From: a virus
Direction: 5' to 3' (one strand)
Virus record (IMG/VR): IMGVR_UViG_3300046542_000254
Span: 1-20,274 of that record
DNA: 20,274 bases
Part shown: in pieces, positions 1 through 4,847 of the stretch
Position numbering within the stretch: position 1 is the first letter of the stretch
Layout: each line of letters begins with the position of its first letter
The notes under the pieces: generated by a model
The model's input: only the letters and a program-made list of their open reading frames with translations
The model's database searches: none
Told to the model about the DNA's origin: nothing
Position numbers and translations under genes: made by a program

Positions 1-60
1 GACCTCGACCGGAGCTATATCTGACGCCTGCTTGGCGGCGTCTCCAAGGGGCTGAGGCAT
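1..60 (-). CDS. N-terminus of an unidentified gene running off the left edge
   Basis: Reading leftwards from an ATG at 60-58, the frame stays open to the window edge for 20 codons and begins MPQPLGDAAKQASDI. I see no Shine-Dalgarno sequence. A TAGAAT hexamer (minus strand, 72-67) ends 6 nt before the ATG, so the transcript could be leaderless. The perfect palindrome at 71-97 covers the promoter region, which suggests autoregulation or control by a repressor. Too little protein is visible to name a family. An integrase or regulator would fit the position, but that is only a guess. The main uncertainty is whether this short open frame continues as a gene. Confidence 0.45.
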   Translation of the reverse strand, partial: MPQPLGDAAKQASDIAPVEV

Positions 61-66
61 AGTCAA

Positions 67-72
67 ATTCTA
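67..72 (-). promoter_or_regulatory. Candidate -10 element TAGAAT for a leaderless transcript
   Basis: The minus-strand hexamer TAGAAT differs from TATAAT at one base. Its spacing predicts a transcription start at or next to the A of the ATG at position 60. Leaderless mRNAs are common in actinobacteria. No convincing -35 hexamer is visible; the place where it would lie is inside the palindrome 71-97. Confidence 0.3.
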
Positions 73-97
73 GCGCATAAGGGAACGTTATGCGCTA
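71..97. promoter_or_regulatory. Perfect 10-bp inverted repeat, putative operator or recombinase site
   Basis: The arms TAGCGCATAA (71-80) and TTATGCGCTA (88-97) are exact reverse complements, separated by the 7-nt spacer GGGAACG. The site begins inside the candidate -10 of the leftward gene, which is where a repressor dimer would block transcription. The arms also resemble tyrosine-recombinase core arms: GCGCATAA and TTATG occur in the E. coli dif site, with a spacer of similar size. The sequence alone cannot tell operator from recombination site. Confidence 0.55.
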
Positions 98-148
98 CCT
101 CTCGCTGGTTAGGCATCCCTCGCTTGACGCCATGGCTAGCCTCCGACC

Positions 149-427
149 ATGAACACGTACAAGGGCGCGGCCGTCCTCCTCATCAACGACGGGCGCCAGT
201 TCGACACCGAAGCCGAACTCTCGAAGGACTCGTCCGGAACCTGGCGGGGCACCCTTACATTCCGCGATCAAGACCTCGTCCCGATGCTGCTCAGCGTCGA
301 GGACGGCTACCTGCTCGTCGACGGCCGGCCCGGCGATTTCATCCGCCCCGACAGGTCGGACTGGACCGTCAGCCACGGCAGCCCGTTCATCGTCCGCATC
401 CTCGGCAGCGGCGAGCCTCCATTCTGA
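149..427 (+). CDS. Conserved small actinobacterial/actinophage protein, function unknown
   Basis: This 92-aa protein starts MNTYKGAAVLL and ends ILGSGEPPF. It has no signal peptide, membrane segment or cysteines. Alternating hydrophobic stretches with Gly and Asp turns suggest a small beta-rich fold. From memory, proteins of this size and pattern (a W-G-T-L-T-F motif in the middle, a GSG-PPF-like end) are widespread as hypothetical proteins in Streptomyces and its phages. The start is the ATG at 149; no good ribosome site precedes it, and a six-codon frame (ATG at 131) ends on it in an ATGA overlap. The antisense strand is also open, but its translation is low-complexity Ala/Arg/Glu and looks like a shadow. 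A GC-rich hairpin follows at 507-533. Confidence 0.75.
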   Translation: MNTYKGAAVLLINDGRQFDTEAELSKDSSGTWRGTLTFRDQDLVPMLLSVEDGYLLVDGRPGDFIRPDRSDWTVSHGSPFIVRILGSGEPPF

Positions 428-506
428 CCGCGCGCAGCGAACTGCCTTCGCCTCGCTGCTGGTTGACGGAAGCGCAGGCTGAGCACTGGTAAGCGGACCC
501 ATAAGC

Positions 507-533
507 GCCCCGCCCCCGTTCTGGGGTCGGGGC
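507..533 (+). terminator. Hairpin downstream of the 92-aa gene
   Basis: GCCCCG (507-512) pairs with CGGGGC (528-533), and CCCC (514-517) pairs with GGGG (523-526), leaving one mismatch and a 5-nt loop. No T-run follows, which is common for GC-rich actinobacterial terminators. It lies between two plus-strand genes. Confidence 0.45.
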
Positions 534-546
534 ACATTCGTTGAAG

Positions 547-622
547 GTTCACATTTCGTTACGGTTTCATCACCGTGCCCTCACAGCTCTTACAGAATCC
601 TCACCTGCACCGTTACGGTCAT
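547..622 (+). promoter_or_regulatory. Tandem ~11-nt direct repeats, OmpR-family-like operator region
   Basis: Related cores recur on one face of the helix: GTTCAC (547), GTTACGG (558), ATCACCG (569), CTCACAG (580), TTACAG (590), CTCACCT (600) and GTTACGG (612). Their AC dinucleotides are spaced 10, 11, 11, 9, 11 and 12 nt apart. Streptomyces OmpR-family regulators (PhoP, AfsR, MtrA) are known to bind tandem units of this period, with GTTCAC- or GTNAC-like cores. The run ends about 30 nt before the MmpS-like gene. No clear -35/-10 pair could be fixed; TTGAAG at 541-546 is only a candidate -35. Which regulator would bind is inference. Confidence 0.45.
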
Positions 623-651
623 CGCTCCACGAACCATCCCTGGGGGGACAC

Positions 652-1275
652 ATGTCGCAGAATCAGCAGCCGCCAGTCGGGCCTCCGAGCTGGATCCAGG
701 CACCGCCGCCGCCTCCGATGCCGCCGCAGCCCACCGGCCACCCGAAGTGGGCGCGTAAGCGGATCGTCATCCCTGCCGCCGTACTGCTCCTGGGCATTGG
801 CGCGGGCATCGGCGGCTCCGGCGACGACCAGAAGACGACCGCCGACGCGAAGCCCGCGCCGCGCGTCACCGTCACCGAAACGGCGAAGAGCAACGCCAAG
901 GCCGAGCCCGCCCCGACGGTGACCGTGACGAAGACCGCGAAGCCTGCCGCCGTGAAGGCGACGCCGAAGAAGGCGGAACCGGCCACGCCCGCCGACAAGG
1001 TCGTGTTCAAGGTCTGGGGTAGCGCGTCGGCCGGCGTGGACATCACCTACGGCAGCGACACTGACAACCTGCAGGGCCGCGGCCTGCCGATGACGAAGAC
1101 CCTCACCCTCAAGGACGACGCGATGTACTACGACGTCACCGCGCAGTTGCAGGGCGGCGGCGACATCCACTGCTCGGTGACCGTGGACGGGCAGACGAAG
1201 ACGGGGCACGCCGCCGGCGGATACAACATCTGCTCGGCGCAGCTCAGCGACGACTTCCTCGGCGGCTGGAGCTAG
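652..1275 (+). CDS. Membrane-anchored MmpS-like envelope protein
   Basis: A 207-aa protein. Residues 1-35 are a cytoplasmic Pro-rich tail, 38-55 a single hydrophobic membrane segment, and about 60-115 an Ala/Lys/Pro/Thr-rich linker with two VTVT repeats. Residues 117-207 form a compact beta-rich domain with two cysteines (C174, C194) that could form a disulfide outside the membrane. The layout and the ending (DITYGSD, then G-C-V-DG, then the second Cys) resemble actinobacterial MmpS-type accessory proteins; this is recalled similarity. I chose ATG 652 because GGGGGG lies just upstream and the frame before it is low-complexity. The operator-like repeats at 547-622 suggest envelope-stress or two-component control. 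A strong hairpin follows at 1301-1339. Confidence 0.8.
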   Translation: MSQNQQPPVGPPSWIQAPPPPPMPPQPTGHPKWARKRIVIPAAVLLLGIGAGIGGSGDDQKTTADAKPAPRVTVTETAKSNAKAEPAPTVTVTKTAKPAAVKATPKKAEPATPADKVVFKVWGSASAGVDITYGSDTDNLQGRGLPMTKTLTLKDDAMYYDVTAQLQGGGDIHCSVTVDGQTKTGHAAGGYNICSAQLSDDFLGGWS

Positions 1276-1300
1276 AGCTAGAACCCCCTGCATGACAAAA

Positions 1301-1339
1301 CGCCCCCGCCCGCTGCCATTTGGCAGCAGAGCGGGGGCG
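1301..1339. terminator. Strong terminator hairpin, probably bidirectional
   Basis: CGCCCCCGC (1301-1309) pairs exactly with GCGGGGGCG (1331-1339). Inside it, GCTGCCA (1312-1318) pairs with TGGCAGC (1321-1327). AAAA precedes it on the plus strand and gives TTTT after the hairpin on the minus strand, so it can stop the minus-strand zinc-ribbon operon as well as the plus-strand MmpS-like gene. It sits between these convergent units. Confidence 0.8.
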
Positions 1340-1409
1340 CTGTCACACGGTCCCGTCGTTGGGCGACCGGTCGGCTTCGAGGATCGGGCGCTGGTGTCGA
1401 GCTACAGGC

Positions 1410-1439
1410 GGCCCCGGCCGGGGACGATCCGGCCGGGCC
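1410..1439 (-). terminator. GC-rich hairpin at the end of the zinc-ribbon operon
   Basis: GGCCCCGGCCGG (1410-1421) pairs with CCGGCCGGGCC (1429-1439) with one bulge and a 7-nt loop. It starts 18 nt beyond the stop codon of the last zinc-ribbon gene and could act as a first terminator before the hairpin at 1301-1339. There is no T-run. I see no gene between 1276 and 1456. Confidence 0.4.
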
Positions 1440-1456
1440 TGGTCCTGCTCTGTGCG

Positions 1457-1678
1457 TCAGGGACCTGGATAGTCCGGGTCGTCTTCGGCTCGCGGCAGTT
1501 CCGTGTCTCCCTGCGACCAGTGGTTGACCCAGCCGCAGAGCCCGCAGGCGTAGCGCCCGTTCAGTCCGTGCACCTCTGCACCGCACTCACGGCATTCCGT
1601 CACCGTGATCTCGGAGCCGCCATGCGTTGCGGCCGTATCAGTGTGCGGCACGGCTTCCGGTGGCCATTCCTGCTTCAT
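1457..1678 (-). CDS. Zinc-ribbon microprotein, third of a tandem set
   Basis: A 73-aa protein with C29-x2-C32 and C45-x2-C48 (CRECG ... CGLCGW), a typical zinc-ribbon spacing, and an acidic, Pro-rich tail after residue 55. The ATG at 1678 lies inside the previous microprotein gene, overlapping it by 41 nt in another frame. No clear ribosome site precedes it, so translation is probably coupled. The N-terminal 25 residues lack cysteines and differ from the MNCPNC starts of the two upstream paralogues. The fold suggests metal binding and perhaps RNA, DNA or protein contacts. No function is known to me. Confidence 0.75.
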   Translation of the reverse strand: MKQEWPPEAVPHTDTAATHGGSEITVTECRECGAEVHGLNGRYACGLCGWVNHWSQGDTELPRAEDDPDYPGP

Positions 1679-1793
1679 GCGGCGAGACTACCCGCGGGGC
1701 AGGCGCGCACCCGCTTTGCCATCCGCAGTTACCGCACAACCAGCCTCCGCTCGGCCCCTGCGAGGTTGCTGCGCCACAGTTCGGACAGTTCAT
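1638..1793 (-). CDS. Nested zinc-ribbon microprotein, second of a tandem set
   Basis: A 51-aa gene that is easy to miss because of its size. It starts ATG at 1793 with GGAGG correctly spaced upstream, and begins MNCPNCGA, identical in its first seven residues to the neighbouring 58-aa protein. Cysteines fall at C3, C6, C20 and C23 (WLCGNCGW), with one extra at C29. Its first 65 nt lie inside the 3' end of the 58-aa gene in another frame. Its last 41 nt overlap the start of the 73-aa gene. The 20 nt at its start (1774-1793) exactly repeat those at 1886-1905. Frame, ribosome site and the conserved CxxC pairs support a real gene. Confidence 0.7.
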   Translation of the reverse strand: MNCPNCGAATSQGPSGGWLCGNCGWQSGCAPAPRVVSPHEAGMATGSRAAH

Positions 1794-1905
1794 AGCTGCC
1801 TCCTAATCCCGGGCTGATCCCGGTTTCCCATCCGCAATGGTTGGAGCAGATCCATCGGCCTCGGTTGTCCTGGTAGGTCCAGGCCCCACAGTTCGGACAG
1901 TTCAT
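1729..1905 (-). CDS. Zinc-ribbon microprotein, first of a tandem set
   Basis: A 58-aa protein with C3-x2-C6 and C20-x3-C24 (MNCPNCG ... WICSNHCGW); H23 could also take part in metal binding. The ATG at 1905 overlaps the TGA of the 42-aa gene as ATGA, and GGAGG lies 9 nt upstream. Residues from about 37 on (SYELSEL...) are the out-of-frame reading of the next gene's start. The conserved domain therefore ends near residue 36, and the tail looks like a by-product of a duplication. It shares Trp and Gly positions with the next protein. The role is unknown. Confidence 0.75.
   Translation of the reverse strand: MNCPNCGAWTYQDNRGRWICSNHCGWETGISPGLGGSYELSELWRSNLAGAERRLVVR
1774..1793 (-). repeat. Copy 2 of a 20-bp exact direct repeat (start of microprotein 2)
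   Basis: The minus-strand sequence ATGAACTGTCCGAACTGTGG is identical to the one at 1886-1905, 112 nt away. Because 112 is not a multiple of three, the second copy is read in a different frame from the gene that contains it. This marks a duplication of a zinc-ribbon start. Confidence 0.9.
1886..1905 (-). repeat. Copy 1 of a 20-bp exact direct repeat (start of microprotein 1)
   Basis: It is identical to 1774-1793 and encodes MNCPNC plus the following Gly at the start of the 58-aa zinc-ribbon protein. After the 20 nt the two copies diverge, although the Cys and Trp positions of the proteins remain aligned. Confidence 0.9.
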
Positions 1906-2030
1906 CGCCCCGCCTCCCGCATGAGCCGGTACAGGCCGCGGGCTTGCTGCTCGGACGGGCCGGTCAAGGACGGGAGCGCCAGGACGTCGACCACTGTGGG
2001 CGTTGGGTGGTGGGCTGTACCTTGCTGCAT
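1902..2030 (-). CDS. 42-aa peptide heading the zinc-ribbon operon, function unknown
   Basis: It starts MQQGTAHHPTPTVVDVL and ends YRLMREAGR. AGGAG lies 7 nt before the ATG at 2030. The stop overlaps the next start as ATGA, which supports real, coupled translation. After a Pro/Thr-rich N-terminus, residues 26-42 (PSEQQARGLYRLMREAG) should form an amphipathic helix. There are no cysteines and no membrane segment. It lies divergent to the XRE/PLD-like regulator across 166 nt and is first in the microprotein operon. A protein-protein docking peptide is possible, but nothing proves it. Confidence 0.65.
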   Translation of the reverse strand: MQQGTAHHPTPTVVDVLALPSLTGPSEQQARGLYRLMREAGR

Positions 2031-2054
2031 GTCGACTCCTGCTAGTCGGCCACG

Positions 2055-2083
2055 CCCCGGGACCGGTCGCACGGTCGCCGGGG
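2055..2083. promoter_or_regulatory. Inverted repeat in the divergent intergenic region
   Basis: CCCCGGGACCG (2055-2065) pairs with CGGTCGCCGGGG (2072-2083) with a single bulge and a 6-nt loop. It lies 25 nt upstream of the 42-aa gene and about 110 nt upstream of the XRE gene, so it could be an operator shared by both or a leader hairpin of the microprotein transcript. No convincing -35/-10 pair is visible here; TTGAAG at 2090-2095 is a weak candidate for the plus direction. Confidence 0.35.
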
Positions 2084-2196
2084 TCTGTCTTGAAGAGAGT
2101 CGGCTGATGTGCGGGACGTATCTGCCCACCGTGCAGGGACAGTTCGCCCCTCTGGGCGCTACCGTGGAAAAGGCCCAAACGTCCGCTGGGGGACTC

Positions 2197-2952
2197 TTGA
2201 ATACAGCGCTCAGAACAGCTATGGATGCGGCCGGACTGTCACCCCGGCAACTTGCCGTGCGCACGGGCGTGACGATCAAGACCGTTGAACGATGGCTCGC
2301 CGACGCGGAACTCACCCCGCACGCGCGGAACCGTGATGACGCCTGCCGGGCGCTTGGAGTTGACGAAGAAATGCTGTGGCCGAAGGTCGTGAAGGACCGC
2401 ATCAAGAGCGGTGGGGACCTGGAGATCGCCCAGACGTATCCGTACCGGTCCGCGGCCCCATCGGCACTGTGGGCAGATCTGACAGAGCGCGCCGGGCAAG
2501 ACATTCTGCTCGCTGGCTACACGGGGTATTTCCTGTGGTCGCAGGTCCCCCGGTTCTCGGAGGTGCTGACCCATAAGGCCAGGTCGGGGTGCCGGGTCCG
2601 GTTCCTCATCGGTGACCCCGAAGGCGAGGTGACGCGGCAGCGCGAGGTCATCGAAGGTACGGCCCTGTCGGTCTCCACGCGTATCCACATCACCCTTGAG
2701 CACCTCGCCCGCCTCGCTCCGGTGCAGGGCATCGAGGCGCGGCACAGTGCCCCCGAGGACGCGGTGAACCATGTCAGCCTCTCGGTGTTCCGATTCGATG
2801 ACGACGCCCTGGTGACGCCTCACCTTGCCCGCCTGGTCGGCCACGATTCCCCGCTCCTGCACCTGCGCCGCCGCGGCGAGGGCGGCATGTTCGACCGATT
2901 CGCAGAGCACGCGGAAGAGCTTTGGGGTCGCGGCGTGCCCATCTGCGGCTGA
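2197..2952 (+). CDS. XRE-family regulator with PLD-like (DUF5919-type) C-terminal domain
   Basis: A 251-aa protein. Residues about 10-62 form a helix-turn-helix domain (DAAGLSPRQLAVRTGVTIKTVERWL). Residues about 90-245 form an alpha/beta domain with the motifs ILLAGYTGYFLWS, RVRFLIGDPEGE and, near the end, FDRFAEHAEELW. From memory this matches Streptomyces regulators whose tail is called DUF5919 and belongs to the phospholipase-D-like superfamily; the HKD catalytic motif is not evident, so it probably senses rather than cuts. I chose TTG 2197 (GGGGGA upstream, giving M-NTALRTAMD). ATG 2221 is a shorter option, and ATG 2107, preceded by GAAGAGAG, a longer one. It diverges from the zinc-ribbon operon and is a candidate regulator of it. 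Confidence 0.8.
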   Translation: MNTALRTAMDAAGLSPRQLAVRTGVTIKTVERWLADAELTPHARNRDDACRALGVDEEMLWPKVVKDRIKSGGDLEIAQTYPYRSAAPSALWADLTERAGQDILLAGYTGYFLWSQVPRFSEVLTHKARSGCRVRFLIGDPEGEVTRQREVIEGTALSVSTRIHITLEHLARLAPVQGIEARHSAPEDAVNHVSLSVFRFDDDALVTPHLARLVGHDSPLLHLRRRGEGGMFDRFAEHAEELWGRGVPICG

Positions 2953-2962
2953 CCCCGGACAC

Positions 2963-3013
2963 AACGAATACGCCCCCGCGCTCTGCCGAAGCAGGGGCGG
3001 GGGCGTATTCGTT
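2963..3013. terminator. Long bidirectional terminator hairpin
   Basis: A 17-bp perfect outer stem (2963-2979 with 2997-3013) carries an inner stem CTCTGC/GCAGGG (one G-T pair) closed by CGAA. One base, 2980, is bulged. It lies between the plus-strand XRE gene and the minus-strand HNH gene, so it can end both transcripts. It separates the late phage block from the regulatory section. Confidence 0.85.
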
Positions 3014-3017
3014 GGCA

Positions 3018-3335
3018 CTACAGGGTGGGTGCTGGCGTGAGCCCGTGCGCTGCCGCGACGGCCAGCCCTCGCCGTGCCAGGGTGACGCAGCGGGGCGGGA
3101 GCGCGGTCACGTCCCGGCCCGCGAGGATCCCGTCGAGGGCGGCGTGCACGTCGTAATGGCACGTCGGGCAGATCGTGGCCAGCGGCGTATCGATCGCCTG
3201 CCCCGCGGCTATCCACCACGACTTTGGGGCGACATGGTGCTGCTCGATGACCGCACACGCGTGCCCCTTGTACAGGGAGCAGGCCTGGAGCAGGACCCGG
3301 CCGTCGACGACGGCCAGCTTCCGCGGCGTACTCAC
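3018..3335 (-). CDS. HNH-type endonuclease-like protein
   Basis: A 105-aa protein with the HNH fold signature. A Cys pair comes first (C19, C27), then HHVAPKSWW (H33, H34), then CPTCHYDVH (C56, C59, H60, H64). The two CxxC-like arms would hold zinc, and the histidines would form the metal-dependent nuclease site. The GTG start at 3335 overlaps the stop of the 37-aa gene as GTGA. It is the last gene of the late block, which ends at the hairpin 2963-3013. In HK97-like phages an HNH protein acts beside terminase in packaging; here it lies at the far end of the lysis cassette, so that role is only possible. A standalone nuclease is equally likely. Confidence 0.75.
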   Translation of the reverse strand: MSTPRKLAVVDGRVLLQACSLYKGHACAVIEQHHVAPKSWWIAAGQAIDTPLATICPTCHYDVHAALDGILAGRDVTALPPRCVTLARRGLAVAAAHGLTPAPTL

Positions 3336-3445
3336 TCAGGCTCCGTATCGTCGGGCTGGTACCCGTCGGGCAGGCCTGAATAGACCGGCTCCCGGAACGG
3401 GCGCGGCGACAGCCAGAACGGCTCGCCTTCGTCTTCATCGAGCAT
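3332..3445 (-). CDS. 37-aa acidic peptide between collagen-like and HNH genes
   Basis: It starts MLDEDEGEPFWLSPRPF and ends with PDDTEPE. The ATG at 3445 has AGGAG at normal spacing, and the TGA overlaps the HNH start as GTGA, which supports translation. The peptide is acidic and Pro-rich, with no cysteines or membrane segment. No family is recognised. The coupling suggests a partner or translational helper of the HNH protein, but this is inference. Confidence 0.6.
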   Translation of the reverse strand: MLDEDEGEPFWLSPRPFREPVYSGLPDGYQPDDTEPE

Positions 3446-3453
3446 GCGTGCTC

Positions 3454-4107
3454 CTATATGTACTGGCGGCGGCTGGGGTCGAGGCCCATGCCGAGCAGGC
3501 CGCCGCTCTTCTTCTGCGACGGTTGCGGCGCCCCGTCCTTGCGGCAGACGAGAGCGTCCGGATCGTAGGCGGGGGCCTGGAGACTGTACCCGTCCGGGCA
3601 GGTCTGGCCGTCCCTCCCGTCCTTGCCGTCGACTCCATCCTTGCCGTCGGCGCCAGCTGGCCCCTGAGGTCCGGTGGAGCCGACCGGCCCAGGTTCGCCT
3701 TGAGGGCCTTGCTGTCCGGCCGCACCGTTGGTACCCGCGGCGCCCGTCTGGCCCACGCCGTTGCTGCCGGCAATGCCGTTCTTGCCTGGCGCGCCAGAGG
3801 GTCCGATCGGGCCGACGGGACCCGTCGAGCCGATGGGTCCGGGCAGCCCCGGATCGCCCTTCGGCCCTTGGGGTCCGACGACACTCTTGCCAGCTTCACC
3901 GCGGGGTCCGGCCACAGGCTTCCCGCCTAGAGCTCGTACCTGCTGCGAGAGCGCGGCGATGTCTGAGTCCTTCGCGTGCAGGTCGTGCGCCATGCTCTGG
4001 ATAGTGATGACGATCCACGCCAGCACCAGAAGCCCGACCGCGGCAGCCATCGCGTACCCGACGTCGACGCGACGGTGCACCTTCGCCCGGGAGCTGTGAG
4101 CCCTCAC
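3454..4107 (-). CDS. Collagen-like single-pass membrane protein of the lysis region
   Basis: A 217-aa protein. Residues 1-17 are basic, about 18-38 form one membrane helix, and 40-60 look like a short coiled coil (SDIAALSQQVRALG). About 30 Gly-X-Y triplets run from G67 to G167, interrupted near residues 73-77 and 117-121. The tail holds two cysteines (C170, C188) in a small Gly/Tyr/Asp-rich domain. The coil could trimerise the chain and start a collagen triple helix outside the membrane. The GTG start overlaps the previous stop as GTGA. Collagen repeats are common in phage fibres, but a membrane-anchored one beside holins is less usual. It may be a lysis accessory or a surface protein of the lysogen. 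Confidence 0.8.
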   Translation of the reverse strand: MRAHSSRAKVHRRVDVGYAMAAAVGLLVLAWIVITIQSMAHDLHAKDSDIAALSQQVRALGGKPVAGPRGEAGKSVVGPQGPKGDPGLPGPIGSTGPVGPIGPSGAPGKNGIAGSNGVGQTGAAGTNGAAGQQGPQGEPGPVGSTGPQGPAGADGKDGVDGKDGRDGQTCPDGYSLQAPAYDPDALVCRKDGAPQPSQKKSGGLLGMGLDPSRRQYI

Positions 4108-4451
4108 GAACCCGCTCCCCTCGCCGACAGATACGCCTGCAGCAGCAGGATTAGCACTGGTGCGATCAGCGCGGTGAAGGCGAGGCGCCGGTCCGCGCGG
4201 CGGCGTTCGTCGGTTGCCCGACTGTCCTGCTCCCGCTGCTGCTTCTCTCGTTCCCGGGACGTCTCAATGGCGGTGACCCGCTCTATGACCTGGCGGTGCA
4301 CGTCGTCGGCAGCGCGGCGTTCCAGCTCGTACCGCTCGATGGACACCTTCGAATCGAGCCGGGCCCCGTACTCGCGGAGGTCTTCCTTGAGGTCGGCGTG
4401 AATGGCCTCAAGGCGTCGAACGACCTCCCCGAGCGTCGGCTCATCGGCCAC
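4104..4451 (-). CDS. Coiled-coil protein with C-terminal membrane helix, holin-like
   Basis: A 115-aa protein. Residues 5-90 are strongly charged and helical (heptad-like, Arg/Glu-rich), and residues 90-109 form one hydrophobic membrane helix ending in ARGAGS. This is the layout of XhlA-type haemolysin/holin partners, which sit at the membrane and help holins. The GTG start at 4451 lies 12 nt after the stop of the multi-TM holin. The stop overlaps the collagen-like gene as GTGA. There is no N-terminal signal peptide. The holin partner role rests on layout and position. Confidence 0.7.
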   Translation of the reverse strand: MADEPTLGEVVRRLEAIHADLKEDLREYGARLDSKVSIERYELERRAADDVHRQVIERVTAIETSREREKQQREQDSRATDERRRADRRLAFTALIAPVLILLLQAYLSARGAGS

Positions 4452-4463
4452 GTGCTGCCCCGA

Positions 4464-4847
4464 TCAGACGCCCTGCGGGGCGGCAGGCTTGATCGGGCTG
4501 GACTGCTCCAGCCGCACGGACGACACGGGGGCGGTGACACGTTCGCGCAGCCACAGTGTGACGAGTGCGGCGATTGCGGCCATGACCTTGCTCTGATGGT
4601 CGGCGGACCAGTCGAGGCCGAGGCCGACGCAGAGCGCTATGGCGGCCTGCGCGAACTGGACGATCATTGCGGCGAGTGCGCCTGTCTTCAGCACGATCGC
4701 TGCAATGAGGCCGACGGCGGCTGCGGCGGCGGCGTTGATGAGCGTCTGGGTGTTGTCGGAGATGTCGACGCCGAACGCGGACAGCGCCTGCAGGGCTGCG
4801 GCAATGAAGCCAAGGATGTAGATCGGTTCCCGTCCGAAGAACTTCAC
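4464..4847 (-). CDS. Holin, multi-membrane-span
   Basis: A 127-aa protein with hydrophobic segments at about 9-26, 35-53, 57-78 and 88-101, the last followed by a charged and Pro-rich cytoplasmic tail (RERVTAPVSS ... PAAPQGV). Size, Ala-rich membrane helices and location directly after endolysin and RNase genes fit a phage holin, which would open the membrane for endolysin release. I chose the GTG at 4847, which overlaps the preceding TGA as GTGA; GGAAG lies upstream at long spacing. An upstream extension of the frame is low-complexity and unlikely. The exact holin class is not clear. Confidence 0.8.
   Translation of the reverse strand: MKFFGREPIYILGFIAAALQALSAFGVDISDNTQTLINAAAAAAVGLIAAIVLKTGALAAMIVQFAQAAIALCVGLGLDWSADHQSKVMAAIAALVTLWLRERVTAPVSSVRLEQSSPIKPAAPQGV

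Noticed and set aside
71-97. Proof of an attachment site at the palindrome
   Set aside because: No integrase, tRNA gene or second copy is in the window, so att identity cannot be supported; kept only as a rival reading.
95-535. Minus-strand 146-codon frame opposite the 92-aa gene
   Set aside because: Its translation is low-complexity Ala/Val/Asp/Arg. The plus-strand product has the look of a conserved small protein.
1837-2196. N-terminal extension of the XRE regulator by up to 120 residues
   Set aside because: The extension overlaps the divergent microprotein genes and lacks family features; the helix-turn-helix starts about 10 residues after the TTG at 2197.
3175-4004. Plus-strand frames across the collagen-like and HNH genes
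   Set aside because: They are shadows: the Gly-Pro-rich appearance is the antisense of Gly-X-Y codons, and there are no ribosome sites or recognisable domains.
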